A program made the translations under genes and the position numbers. Shown piece by piece: positions 47,773 to 58,283 of a stretch of DNA of 64,000 nt. Location: assembly GCF_016086655.4 (NCBI RefSeq), contig NC_052137.2, forward strand, positions 4,650,001-4,714,000. Direction: 5' to 3'. Position 1 is the stretch's first letter. Each line of letters begins with the position of its first letter. Under the pieces are notes generated by a model that was given only the letters and a program-made list of their open reading frames with translations, had not been told where the DNA came from and searched no databases. This DNA comes from Lepeophtheirus salmonis (lineage: Eukaryota > Arthropoda > Copepoda > Siphonostomatoida > Caligidae).

Positions 47773-48690
47773 ATGTCTTTGAAATAGACTAGCACGAACA
47801 CACTATCTTAAACAATCCAATTAAAAAGATTTTATTTATATATCGCTTGTTTATGTTAAAATTTTAAACTAAAACGATCTACTATAAGCTATTATTATGT
47901 AATAGGACAATTTCTATTGTAAAACCTCATTGTATACAACATTTTTTTTTCCTGTCCATTTGATGTACATATAGTCAAATCTACACCCCCTTTTGACACC
48001 GTTTAAAATGCAACATAAAATTGTACATGTGAAAATACGTACTTTGGTAAATATAAAATTATTTTTCAAATGTTTGACCTTGTGATTTGGTTATTGTCAT
48101 TGCCTTTGTTGGCTTGTCATGTTCCTTCTTCAACCATAATAAAGATAGAAGATACATACTAAGATTAACTCGCTCATCCTCTTCCTAATTCCCAAATTAA
48201 TTCGTATTGAATACACGTTCTGTTAGTACAATAATTTGGATGTGGCCTTTTGGATTATTAATTTTTTGGTGCATTTCCGAATTTACAACCCTTACCTTTA
48301 AAAAAAAACTTTGAGACAAGGGAAATTGATCTTGTTTTATTAAAAAAAAAATCAACTTATTAGTAAAAAATCAAACTTGCTCTCCCGAGCCCAGGAATTT
48401 GGTCTGATCAGAACTTAACATAACTTATCGTACGTAACTTGAAATTCTAAACAACTTGTATTTTATGTTTAAAGTCTGTACCTGTCTCTGTTTTGGAAAT
48501 AAATGCGTTTTTATCACTATTTTTCTAAGTGGGACTTACATAACACACAAACACACACATAAATTATTTTAATGCTATGTAGTATAAGAAATGAGCTGTT
48601 AAAGTTTCAATTTACTGCATTTTTTTATCAAAAAATTATTTTTAACATCCGTCAAGCACAAAAAAAAAGTGTTCCATATTCATTTCAGTG

Positions 48691-48959
48691 TACTGTTTAA
48701 TGTCTACAGATGCACGGCACTGATATCGGGGCAAAACGAACTAGGATTTTAAACGATAATTATGACGGAAAACATTTGGAAAGGGCAAAAATCAATTCTC
48801 AATGCAAAGTTTATATAACAATAAAAGGATGCCACATAATATTTCCATTTTTTTAACAGAAATATTACTTCCTCTTAGTGTTTTAAGTTTGAGATCCGGT
48901 CAGTCCTTGACTAGATAGAGGGCGTTCTAGTGCCTATTCTTGTACATCAAACAGTCCCC
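48691..48959 (+). repeat. MITE family H, copy 3
   Basis: It starts TACTGTTTAATGTC and ends CATCAAACAGTCCCC. The interior has GATTTTAAACGATAATTATG and TTTATATAACAATAAAAGGATG. Length is 269 bp, the same as copy 2. Confidence 0.65.
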
Positions 48960-48989
48960 AAGATAGAGTAGTTTACATTTTTGTAAGGG

Positions 48990-49340
48990 AAAAAACTATG
49001 ATTAAAATTTAAAAAGAAAAAACAGCTGATGAGTGTGTTCTTTCTTCTTTTTTGTTCATTATTTAATGGGTCGTCTTGGTGTAAACTTCTCACTCTGAAG
49101 TAAGCATTATCGCCTATCTTTGGTGTATATTGTTTTTAAAAATGCATAATAAAATAAATATATATGAATTTGATTATAATTCAAATATATTCCTTACGCC
49201 AATTTTATTTTAAAGGAAGAAGGTTCTCCTCTTTATCAGAGTAATTCATTTTCTTGTAACGGGCAGCGCATGTTAACAAGGGTCTTAACTCAGGTGTACC
49301 ATATGTGTCGCTCTCGCCTTCTCCTTGCGCTCTTTTTTTA
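48990..49340 (+). repeat. Dispersed repeat family D, copy 4
   Basis: TTGTTCATTATTTAATGGGTC, less its last base, CCTATCTTTGGTGTATATTG and GAAGAAGGTTCTCCTC, then CTCGCCTTCTCCTTGCGCTC, in the family order. Confidence 0.6.
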
Positions 49341-49643
49341 TTGTAAATTACTCAACCATAATTATAATTGCTTTAAGGCGCTGATGTCATTTAAGATCAC
49401 GTCAACTGTTGTGTGCCCCAGTTGTATGATTTACTTATATATTCTTTGAATATAAGGTAAAAATGGAAGATATTTTTTTTAATTAAAGGATAAATACCCC
49501 AGGTTATATATAGTTAGTTATGCAGTAATATTCAAATATGATCAACACCCGTTGTGGAGAAAAAAGTGCTAATTTGACCACTTTTTACAACATATATAGA
49601 TCTCACGGCCTTTCCCCCCTTTATTTTAAAGCTTTACTGTCTA

Positions 49644-51066
49644 TTAGTGTTAGAACAGTCCTATGACTTCATTCCTAATAAGTCTTTTTTCTAATCGGCC
49701 TTGTGTATAATAACATTCATCATTCTTAAAGACGACCGAGTTGGTCCTTTAGCCCTATTCATCTTCGTATTTCTTCATTCCTGGCTAGATTTGAAGAAAA
49801 TAAAAACGAAGAAATGAATGAAGGATAGCTAGAGGTGGATTCGGTCTAGTCACGAGTCCGAAACTCATTTTGCAAAGCCTGTGCCCCTAATCTTCCAACC
49901 TAACATGTATTTCTAATGTTCACTGAAGAAAATCCTTTTTAGAATGGCCAGAGATAAAAAACGAAAATCAACATGGTAACCCTGACAATTAAAAGAATAT
50001 TTTGGGAAGGATAAATAATAATACTCATTACGTTCATTAGATCAGCTACAATCAGCTGTGACAAGGTACGAAGGAAAAAGAAAATAAACAAGGGCATTTG
50101 CTATAATTACTCCGATATCGATCCCCAATTCTCCTCTGGGTCTAACAAGGACTTTCAATTATAACTCTGCAAAAAATCCTCAGGGTTACACTCCGCCTTT
50201 TAAGTGCACACATGATTGTTTCATCAGGTTTTGGAAATAATTGAATTTATTTAGAAAAAGATGGTCATTACTCAGGAATTAAATAATAATGACAACTCCT
50301 AAGGAAAAGATGATTCCTTCTTCAGATTACCAATTCCAAAAAACGGGCAGCTAAAAAATATACTGGATTTTCATCACTACTAATGTAAAATAATTCCTTT
50401 ACAATTAATCGTTGACGTCCTCTTTGATATGACACCTTATGAAAAAAAGTGCTGAAGTTAATATTATTGAAATTATATGCAAGTGTCACACGAACAAATA
50501 TCTTGTTTAGATCATATTTTCATCATGGATTTCGTAGCTTTAAACACTTAAAATGTCTTATGTTGAAAAAATATGCATGCTTGTAAGATCGAAAAGTAAT
50601 TAGCATAATATAAGTTTATTAATATGTAGGGCTTCAAAATTAAGGCATTTTTATTAAATTGCTCGGGATTTGATCGTGTGATATTTCACTTCATCAATTT
50701 GTTATTACATTCTGATGTTTCAAATATATTAAAAGCCTCATTAGTTTATTTTGAATTAGTTTTATTGTATAAATTCTCATATTTTGGTTCTAGAGCTGGC
50801 CCGAAGCCCAACAACTCCTGATCCATCTCTAAGTAGAACCATAGTAGTAGCCGAACACCTCCTCCTTTAAACTTCATAAGGGTTCTCGTCTCTTAGAAAG
50901 TGGTTGTTATGATAAAATTTCAAACGCTTAAATGTCGAAGTTACTAACTACGTTATTTCAGCTGTTGTAGTTACCATAAAAGACCGATCCTATGAGTAAC
51001 AAAATACATCAAGATCGGACTAATAAGACTGCAGTCTTTTCAGGTTTTTGTAGACCGATCCAACAC
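49644..51066. mobile_element. hAT-like TIR element, 1.4 kb, containing a family A copy
   Basis: The left end TAGTGTTAGAACAGTCCT and the inverse of the right end (TAGTGTTGGATCGGTCTA) are TIRs. Flanks CTGTCTAT and ATGCCTAT agree at 6 of 8 positions, suggesting an aged 8-bp duplication. The inside holds family A copy 4 (49930-50375) but no transposase. Alternatively, two separate small copies of the family flank this stretch. Confidence 0.5.
49930..50375 (+). repeat. Dispersed repeat family A, copy 4
   Basis: CGAAAATCAACATGGTAACC, TTCATTAGATCAGCTACAAT, CGATATCGATCCCCAATTC and GGTCATTACTCAGGAATTAA, then CAGATTACCAATTCCAAAA, in order. It is the longest copy and shows where the family starts. Confidence 0.6.
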
Positions 51067-51107
51067 TAATGCCTATGTTTTTAATTTTTTTTCTCCCTTT
51101 TAAAAGG

Positions 51108-51215
51108 AAAGGAGAGAGAGAGAGAGAGAGAGAGCTGAGGGAGGGAGGGAGGGAGCAAAGCCTGCTACGAAAGAAAAGAGTAAAAAAAGAGAGAGAGAGA
51201 AAGAGAGAAAAAAAT
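51108..51215 (+). repeat. GA-rich purine tract upstream of arrestin
   Basis: Runs of (GA)n, then (GGGA)n and (GA)n again on the plus strand, 200-300 bp before the arrestin ATG. It may lie in the promoter or 5' UTR. GA repeats can bind GAGA-factor-type proteins in arthropods; a role here is inference. A 5' exon could lie near AAGTTAGACACGAAC (51265). Confidence 0.6.
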
Positions 51216-51414
51216 GAAGGTAGCAGACGACTGGAGAATCACACGCCCGCCCGCACGCATCATGTTAAGTTAGACACGAACATAAATACAGAGCTACGCT
51301 CCTACCTTTTATATTATATATAATTTCCAATTTGTGAAAAAATGAATTAGGAATAACAACAACAATATTTATTAAGCTTAAAATCCTATTCAATCACTCG
51401 ATAACCTCCGAAAT

Positions 51415-54400
51415 ATGGCGAATCCCAAGAGACAAGGGACTCGTGTCTACAAAAAGTCCTCTCCGAATGGAAAAATCACGGTTTATCTTGGAAGGAGAGA
51501 TTTTGTAGATCATATTTCTCACGTGGATCCCATTGACGGAGTCGTTCTGGTGGATCCGGAGTATCTCAAGGACCGTAAAGTATTCGGACATGTGCTTGCT
51601 GCATTTAGATATGGAAGAGAGGATCTTGATGTTCTAGGTAAAATATTGAAGTAATAATAATTTGTGTACCACATAGAGAGGATTTTTTTTTCAGCTCTCT
51701 ACCTCAATTTGTTATTAAGTGATGGTCGGTTATGCATTTTTGACATTTTAGGTCACTTTGACCTTAGGGTTTGGCCTTGCTCTTTTTGCTATATGAAGCC
51801 TCTTTATTAAATCTACTTAATGACACACATATCAGCTCTGAGGCTCAATTTGTCTCGAAGTTATGGTCAATTTTGAATTTTTTAACGTTTTGTACTACTT
51901 TGACCTCTCTAAATTTAATGGCCTCTTACTGTGACCATATATAATCTTTGTACCAAGTTAAATCAAAATCGATCCCTAAATTTTGCCGTAATCTTCAACA
52001 AACAAACAGAGCCAAAAAATTACCCGAGGTAAATTAAATACTTCATTAATGACTTTGGGCCCTTGAAGAATGTAAAGAGACAAATATAAAATAGATTTCA
52101 CCCTTGAGTCTTTCCTCATTCACCATTTTATACTCATCCTTCCCAGCCGATTTTTGATTGATTTATTATTAACAAATTGTAGTAAAATAAGTTCTAAGCA
52201 GCTCCTCTTTGAGCTTCTTTTTGAATTAAAGCCTCATTTGAAGACACCGGAAATTGCACTTTAAGTACGTAAAGTCCATCCTTACAATTTAAAAAAATAG
52301 AAATTAATCGATTTATTTGAAAAGGGTAATATCCAGGTCAAATAGTCTCATAAAGCAAATAAAACCTCTAAACTATCGCTAAATTTCTTGGATATCACAA
52401 CTCATCTCTAAGATAATTACATTTAATTGACCGAAAAATGTCTAAGAAATATTGATATACATTTCTACTTTACTTGATTTTTGTGTTAGTGCATGATCAC
52501 TAGGGATGTGAACATTGTCGAAATCCTCATGATTATACATTAAAGCAAACCGTATATGTTTGTTCCCTACAAAATATTTATTCCCTTATTAGTCCTTATT
52601 CCGCCCTATTTTGAAAATTAGTGATCTCTGTCAGCAGATATGCCGTCTATCAAACTTACCAACAGTTATTTTTCTGTCTGATTTACACACTCACAAGGAT
52701 TAATACACTCTTCACATCCCTAGTCATTTGTTACTCTTCAGATAATTATTTTATCTTCTTTTTCTCCTATTCTTTCAATATTTCTTGGAATTAGTTTTTC
52801 CTATTGATAACAATTCAATTTATGACGTCAAACTATATGACTAATTAATATCCTATGTCATTACATAATAGTTAGGGATGTAAAAATGGTCTAAATCCTT
52901 GTGAGTGTTTAAATAAAAAAGAAGAGTAAAATGTTTGGAAGTTTATAAAAATTATAGTGCTCCTTACTAACGATATTACGTTTGAATTTTAAAATAGGGA
53001 GAAATCACTAGGGTTACGATCATTTTTTTTTGAATGTATGCTCACGGGGATTTCGATAATTTTCATATCCCTTATAATATTATAAACATAATAGAAATGT
53101 CTACAAATTTGTCTTAATTGTTTTGTTTTTTTAATGTTAATTTTAGGTCTAACGTTCAGAAAGGACCTATTCCTTGCATCTTCTCAAATATTTCCTCCAG
53201 ATCTAAAAAATGAAAAATCCTTAACGCGATTACAAGTATGACATACAAGTGCATAGTGATTCCTTAATAAAAAAATTCCTTCTTAAATAATTTTTCACAG
53301 GAAAGACTCATAAAAAAATTAGGACCAACTGCTTTTCCATTTTTCTTTGAGCTCCCTCCTCATTGTCCAGCAAGTGTGACACTTCAACCCGCTCCTGGAG
53401 ACACTGGTAAACCCTGTGGTATCGATTATGAAATGAAAGCCTTTGTTGGAGATACGTCTGCGGATAAACCTCATAAACGAAACACAGTTCGTCTTGCTAT
53501 AAGAAAAGTGATGTATGCTCCATCAAAGTCTGGAGAACAGCCTTCAGTTGAAGTTAGTAAAGAATTTAGATTGTCTCCTTCAAAGTTACACCTTGAGTGC
53601 TCCTTAGATAAGGAGGTAAGATATTCCACAATTTATTTTACCTTATTTGTGTGTGAATTTAATATTATTTATGAATATAAACGCCAAACGGATTAACATA
53701 TTTCTATTTAATAATACTACAAGATATTCTCTTAGGAAATATTCATCACTCAATAATCACTATAGCAGGATATTCTTATATCACTGACTCATATAATACT
53801 TGATATTTTGTATTATGTTCTAATATTTTGATTATACCCTTATGATTTAGGAGTAATTAGGCATTTACTGTACTCATTACTTATAATGTTAATAATAACT
53901 GCAATCCTAAAATGTCCTCATTAATTATATTTTCCTTGTCACAAATAATACTTATTTATTACTTAATCATAATTAAATAAAAAATAAAGCAAATATTTAA
54001 GCTAATTATGTCAGGAGTCTATTAAAATATTTTCTGATTTATATTTTAAAAGCCATGGAAAGGAACTTTATAGTCTTTAAAGTATTAATATATGGTTGCT
54101 AACTTTCATCCTTTGGCAGGGATTAATCCAAAAAATTGTCATTCGTGTTATATTTATATAAATAGGATAAATTATTTAATTATCAATGTTATAGTCGATA
54201 AGTTATTCCCAGCATGATTTCCATTATATATGTTTGCAAGGATAATATATTATTCTCTAATTATCCTACTTTCCCTCGGTTCTTGATCTATCCAAAACTA
54301 AATTAATTGTCAAAATCATGGGGATTTTTAGTACCTTTTAATTTGATATGATTGATTATATCATTATTTTTCCTTGTTATCATTTAGTATTATTCAATAT

Positions 54401-57400
54401 AGTTGTCATGATGTCTTGTCCCCCTTTGTAAAGTCAGTTGATGAATTATCATCAAGAGCTCTTGTAATTTTGTACATATTATTGAATAAAATATCTATTA
54501 TGATGTAATTTTTGACGTGATTGAAAACGTTCTATTAAAACACTTATTAACCCTTGATTGAAGGTTTCCTGTGTTTTTCAACCTTTATATTTCCATAAAT
54601 CAATAATAATTCATTTTGTATAGGTTGAATAATATTATTATGCCTCAGTATCTCCTTATGAGCTCATTTATACCTTTTTTTTTGTTTGTTTGCAGATGTA
54701 CTATCATGGAGAGAAGATCGCCGTTAATGTTCATATTCAGAATAATTCTAATAAAGCAGTCAAAAAAGATAAAAGTATCTGTTCGTCAATTTGCAGATAT
54801 ATGTTTGTTTTCCGCGGCTCAATACAAGTGCACTGTATCCGAATTAGAAAGCGAGTAAGTTCAGAACTTATTTTAATTTAGTTATATTAGTGTTGTGTTA
54901 CTCTTTATTTAGAACTGAAGACTGTAGTTCCGTCCAGTTCAGCCTCGGTCCGGTGCAGTTCAGTCCTAAAACTTATCAATTTTGGTCCTTGATGACGTCC
55001 ATCAACTAAATTTCTCCTTTTTTAATCAGTTCTACTACTGACAGTCATAACGGACTGGACTAAACCGAATAAATAAGGACTGACGTAACACTAAGTGTAA
55101 TATAAGGAAAGGTATCGAATTTGTTACCAATCATAATTTATTTATAGTAAGTTAATACAGAAAAGTTTGAAAAAAAAAAAAAAAGGTTTTTTTTGTTGGA
55201 TTAATGTCCAATTATTATTATTATTTTTTTTTACACCAAAGTAGAGAAAATAAGTATTTGATCCCTTGCTGATTTTGTCAATTTGCTCACTGACAAAGAA
55301 GAGAACGGTCTATAATTTTAATGCTAGGTATTTTTTTTAACAGTAAGAGACATTACCGGGCCAACCGTTATTATTTTTCCCATTTTAACAAGCAAATTAT
55401 TTAAGTACATAGCGGGATCCTGGGTGAATTAAGAAATAAGTTTATTAACTATTAATTGAAACCCAAAGAACATGTTTTAGTCAATGTATCTGCGGGTACT
55501 GCTATGGCGTTTCCTGCATATCTTGGGATGAACGCACCCCTGGATAGAAAAGTCTAGGGAATGAGGTCTGGGCTCTACAGCAGCCAGAAGTGTATGTTGG
55601 CCTAATAGAGACTTGTTTATCTTTCTGGGCATGTGAGCAATTGAGGAATTGGGTTTTTTCTTGAAGGCCGACTTCAGGCGTCTGACGGACACGGAGGGTT
55701 TCCTGTCTGCTCTTGGAGAGTGTCTGAGGTCCTTCCCGATCTTCAACCGCATAAGAGGCATTGTAAATTGTCTTTATCGAGGTCCCAATCTGCTCCCAGA
55801 TGGCCTTCTGGATCAATTCCACGCGTAGGATCGCTGCGATCTAAATCCTCTTCTCGTACAAAAACACCATCCCTACTGTCAGCATGGGGGTAGAAACATT
55901 GTGTTTTTGGTTTTTTTTTCTTAATAACTTAACCGCAACAGAAGGAGAATGGACATCCTTCCTCCCTCCTAGAAATCTCGGCCTACAAATTCCTTCCCTT
56001 AAGAAAGGGCACTGAAAATGGGCTGTGTAATGCACCTTCTCGCACAAAAATGACACGACAAATATGGCCATGGCCACAAATGATTGGCTCATAATGAATC
56101 ACATTAAGTTCATGGAGTGGCCTTGCTACCTTCCAGACCTCACTCCAATAGAAAATCTTTATCATTGGGCAAACATATAAAATCGGCAAGGGATCAAATA
56201 TCTTATTTCCTTCACAGCCTAATATTTCATACACTTATTTCGGTCAATATAGGTCCTTTATTCTAATTAAAAGGATAAGTGGGATATCCAAAAATGTGAA
56301 CTACAGTTTGTTCATTGAATGAACAAATTTTATTTGGCCACGATATGAACCCTAATTTGCGGCTACTCTTAAAGGATTTATCCTAATAATTTGTTGATAT
56401 AAGTGGACGATAATGATTCGTCGAGGAATACAAATGTAATCCTGACTCAATTTTGAGAAATTATCATTTCTAGCTTACTTGTGTGCTGACGGTTGACGGC
56501 CACCTTTTTCCTTTTTAATTCAATTAATTAATTTTGTTTTTCTCTTTTTCTTTTAAAGCGAGGGCTTTCCACTGGTTTCTGGTTCCACTTTGAACAAAGT
56601 ATATCATTTAACTCCTTTACTTGCTAACAACAAGGATAAGTGGGGGTTAGCACTTGATGGACAATTAAAACACGAAGATACGAATTTAGCTTCCTCTACA
56701 CTGTATGTTCTTATTAATAATATAAAAATTTATTGTCTAATAATTATCTCTTCTTGAAAAAAAAATAGAGTCACGGAAGCAGCTCAACGAGAAAATTTGG
56801 CAATATTAGTCCAATATAGGGTGAAAGTCAAACTATTTTTGGGACCCTTAGGAGGGGAATTGGTAGCGGAATTACCCTTCACTTTAATGCATCCCAAGCC
56901 GGACGACTCTGATTATTCTTCGTCTGGCTCCGAATCTTACAAGTCAGAAATGAGTTCCAAGGAAAATGGTGAAGCGCAGAGTAGTAATGTCCATAAAAAA
57001 GGGAGTGGAGAAGGTCCAACTTCAGATCTTCTAGATACCAATCTAATACAATTTGATGCGTAAGGGATTTTACTATTTAGCTGAATTTACGATCCATATT
57101 TTATAATAGGGGGAAGTAAAAAGTTATGAGTGTTTTTTCGTTTTATTTTGACAATAAAACTAACATAGTTCGGATTATCCGATTTAGATAGTTCCAAACG
57201 GTTTTAAGGCTAATTTTAAGTTCGTGGGCAATGGAATAAGTGCTCAAATGTCGGGCCAACTGGACTATTTCCATCATTTTTTCGACATTTTCGATGAGAC
57301 CAGAGCGTGCCTCATCTTCGACGTCTATTTTACCAGAACGGAATCGTTGGAACTATCGCTTTGCTGTTGAATTCGATACTGTACTGGGTCCGTGCAAAGT

Positions 57401-58283
57401 GTTTTTTTTTGCCACCTGCTCCGCCTTTTCACCTTGGTTGTAGTGATACTGAAGAATGTATTGAATTTTCTCTTTATTTAATTCCATATTTTGGAACGCT
57501 GTAACAAACGTGTGTTTGACTTCATCAAATACAAAACTGTAAATGGTTTTTTAAGTGAATGCTTAACCTTTAAGCATACTATAAGCTTTTTTTTGATCCA
57601 ATGTATTAATCTTGATATATAACTCACTAAAGACATCTCACGGGCAACGGGTTCGGAGGAAATTATTCTCTTGAACTCAGTGTGCGTAGGTTCGCGCCCA
57701 AATGATTCCTAGAGAAAGAAATATACTTTATGTATTTGGACTTCAATGCAAGATTCCTAGGTTAGTTAGAGTAATAAGTTTACTTATACTTAATCAGCGC
57801 AACTCCATCCAACCAATTAAGGGAACATTAAAAAACAAAAAATGACATCTTGCGAAAAAAACGCTCAGAACTTTTTACTTAACCCAAGGTTAATAGAAAT
57901 ATGATGTTATATCAAAACAATTTTCTTACAAATATTTGACTTCCACCACCCTTTTTAATAGTGACGTCAAAGAGTATAACTCTTGCCAAGAGTAGGTATA
58001 TATTGCCTTCCTTGACATTACTGTTAGATAACAGCTGTTATACTCTATGTCGTCATTTCTGTCTGTTTTTCCCAGCAGTCGGTACGGTATATCAAATCGA
58101 AAATTCGAGTCAGCCCGATGACATGACCTTGTATTTCTATTCACCTTGACATAACCATATATATATATATATGCCTATATTTCTCTAATTTCTAGCGAAG
58201 TGAATACTAATAACGAACAAGATGACGATTTTATTTTCGAAGATTTTGCTCGTCTACGCTTAAAAGGCGAAGCGGAGGCTTAA
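51415..58283 (+). CDS. krz: Non-visual (beta-)arrestin, 7 coding exons, frame broken in exon 4
   Basis: Arrestins bind phosphorylated GPCRs at the plasma membrane, stop G-protein coupling and recruit clathrin/AP2. Exons are 51415-51637, 53147-53235, 53301-53615, 54696-54854, 56559-56702, 56769-57059 and 58196-58283, all with GT-AG junctions. The phosphate-sensor pair is K13-K14. The polar core is D29 (LGRRDFVDH), R168 (NTVRLAIRK), and D295 with D302 (LALDGQLKHEDTNLASS). Near the C-terminus are a clathrin box LIQFD (402-406) and the AP2 motif FEDFARLR (421-428), which mark it as non-visual. Counted as 435 codons after ignoring one surplus base. As written, the A run at 54762-54767 shifts the frame and a TAA at 56625 would end the protein at about 284 residues. 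An assembly or sequencing error is the likeliest cause. The start sits in arrestin consensus context. An AATAAA lies at 59595, but the 3' end is uncertain. Confidence 0.93.
52320..52470 (+). repeat. Single unit related to the 6.2-kb tandem repeat
   Basis: CAAATAGTCTCATAAAGCAA, CTAAATTTCTTGGATATCAC and GTCTAAGAAATATTGAT resemble one unit of the tandem array at 6238-6715. Located in arrestin intron 1. Confidence 0.45.
52501..52722 (-). repeat. MITE family J, reverse copy (arrestin intron 1)
   Basis: 222 bp bounded by TAGGGATGTGAA and its exact inverse TTCACATCCCTA, a perfect 12-bp TIR. The interior has the inverse of AATCCTTGTGAGTGT (ACTCACAAGGATT) at the right, so it is the family in reverse orientation relative to 52872. 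Confidence 0.7.
52872..53076 (+). repeat. MITE family J, forward copy (arrestin intron 1)
   Basis: Left TTAGGGATGTAAAAATGG and right CATATCCCTTA are eroded TIRs. The interior TCTAAATCCTTGTGAGTG and ATTACGTTTGAATTTTAAAA match the p66 intron copy at 11885. Confidence 0.65.
53616..54695 (+). other. Arrestin intron 3
   Basis: Donor GTAAGA; acceptor TTTGTTTGCAG. AT-rich. The 3' half (about 54190-54550) belongs to dispersed family G (AATTATCCTACTTTCCC; TGACGTGATTGAAAACG). Otherwise nothing recognised. Confidence 0.6.
54888..55094. mobile_element. Short TTAGTGTT-family MITE in arrestin intron 4
   Basis: Starts TTAGTGTTGTGTTACTC and ends TGACGTAACACTAAG. The interior is partly self-complementary (TTCAGTCCTAAAACTTATC; GGACTGGACTAAACCG). 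About 206 bp. Confidence 0.55.
55229..56222 (+). mobile_element. Tc1 element of teleost-like type in arrestin intron 4
   Basis: Left end AATAAGTATTTGATCCCTTG, then CTGATTTTGTCAATTTGC, CACTGACAAAGAA and GTCTATAATTTTAATG. Right end ATCGGCAAGGGATCAAATAT, then CTTATTTCCTTCAC, is the inverse of the left end. These sequences match, from memory, the TIRs of Tc1-like elements abundant in salmonid and other teleost genomes. Coding remnants on the plus strand include KNTIPTVSMG and WLIMNHIKFMEWP, then LPDLTPIENL carrying the DD34E glutamate. A second, unrelated transposase relic sits inside. Confidence 0.8.
55470..55840 (-). pseudogene. maT-like transposase relic nested in the Tc1
   Basis: The minus strand reads GTSIKTIYNASYAVED, KDLRHSPRADRKPSVSVR, RLKSAFKKKPNSSIAHM and then, after an abrupt internal deletion, PHSLDFSIQGCVHPKI and CRKRHSST. 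The first blocks are the N-terminal helix-turn-helix region and the last is the C-terminal NPLDFSIW-like catalytic end. About 95 codons stay open. The surrounding DNA is Tc1 DD34E, so this is probably an insertion or recombination product. Confidence 0.7.
57150..57505 (-). pseudogene. Mariner transposase N-terminal relic in arrestin intron 6
   Basis: On the minus strand it starts MELNKEKIQYILQYHYNQ, then GEKAEQVAKKTLC, later SGKIDVEDEARSG, LIENVEKMMEIVQLARHLS and TYSIAHELKISLKTVWNYL. This is the two-HTH DNA-binding domain of a SETMAR-like mariner, broken by frameshifts. The catalytic domain is absent. Confidence 0.78.
57625..57835 (+). mobile_element. tRNA-derived SINE-like copy in arrestin intron 6
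   Basis: GGTTCGGAGGAAATTATTCT, CTTGAACTCAGTGTGCG and TAGGTTCGCGCCC (good B-box), then GATTCCTAGAGAAAGAAATA and TCAGCGCAACTCCATCC. It is in the same order as the reverse copy at 22920-23160. Confidence 0.65.
57880..58150 (+). mobile_element. MITE family E copy in arrestin intron 6
   Basis: Starts AAGGTTAATAGAAATATG and ends CCTTGTATTTCTATTCACC, an imperfect TIR pair. The interior has TTTGACTTCCACCACCC, AGTGACGTCAAAGAG and CCCAGCAGTCGGTACGG as in the 34262 copy. It ends about 45 bp before the exon 7 acceptor. Confidence 0.7.

Noticed and set aside
51069..51323. 84-codon Arg/Glu-rich open frame
   Set aside because: Translation of GA-repeat DNA upstream of arrestin.
54616..54881. Two overlapping open frames as separate small genes
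   Set aside because: They are the two frames of arrestin exon 4 on either side of the frameshift.
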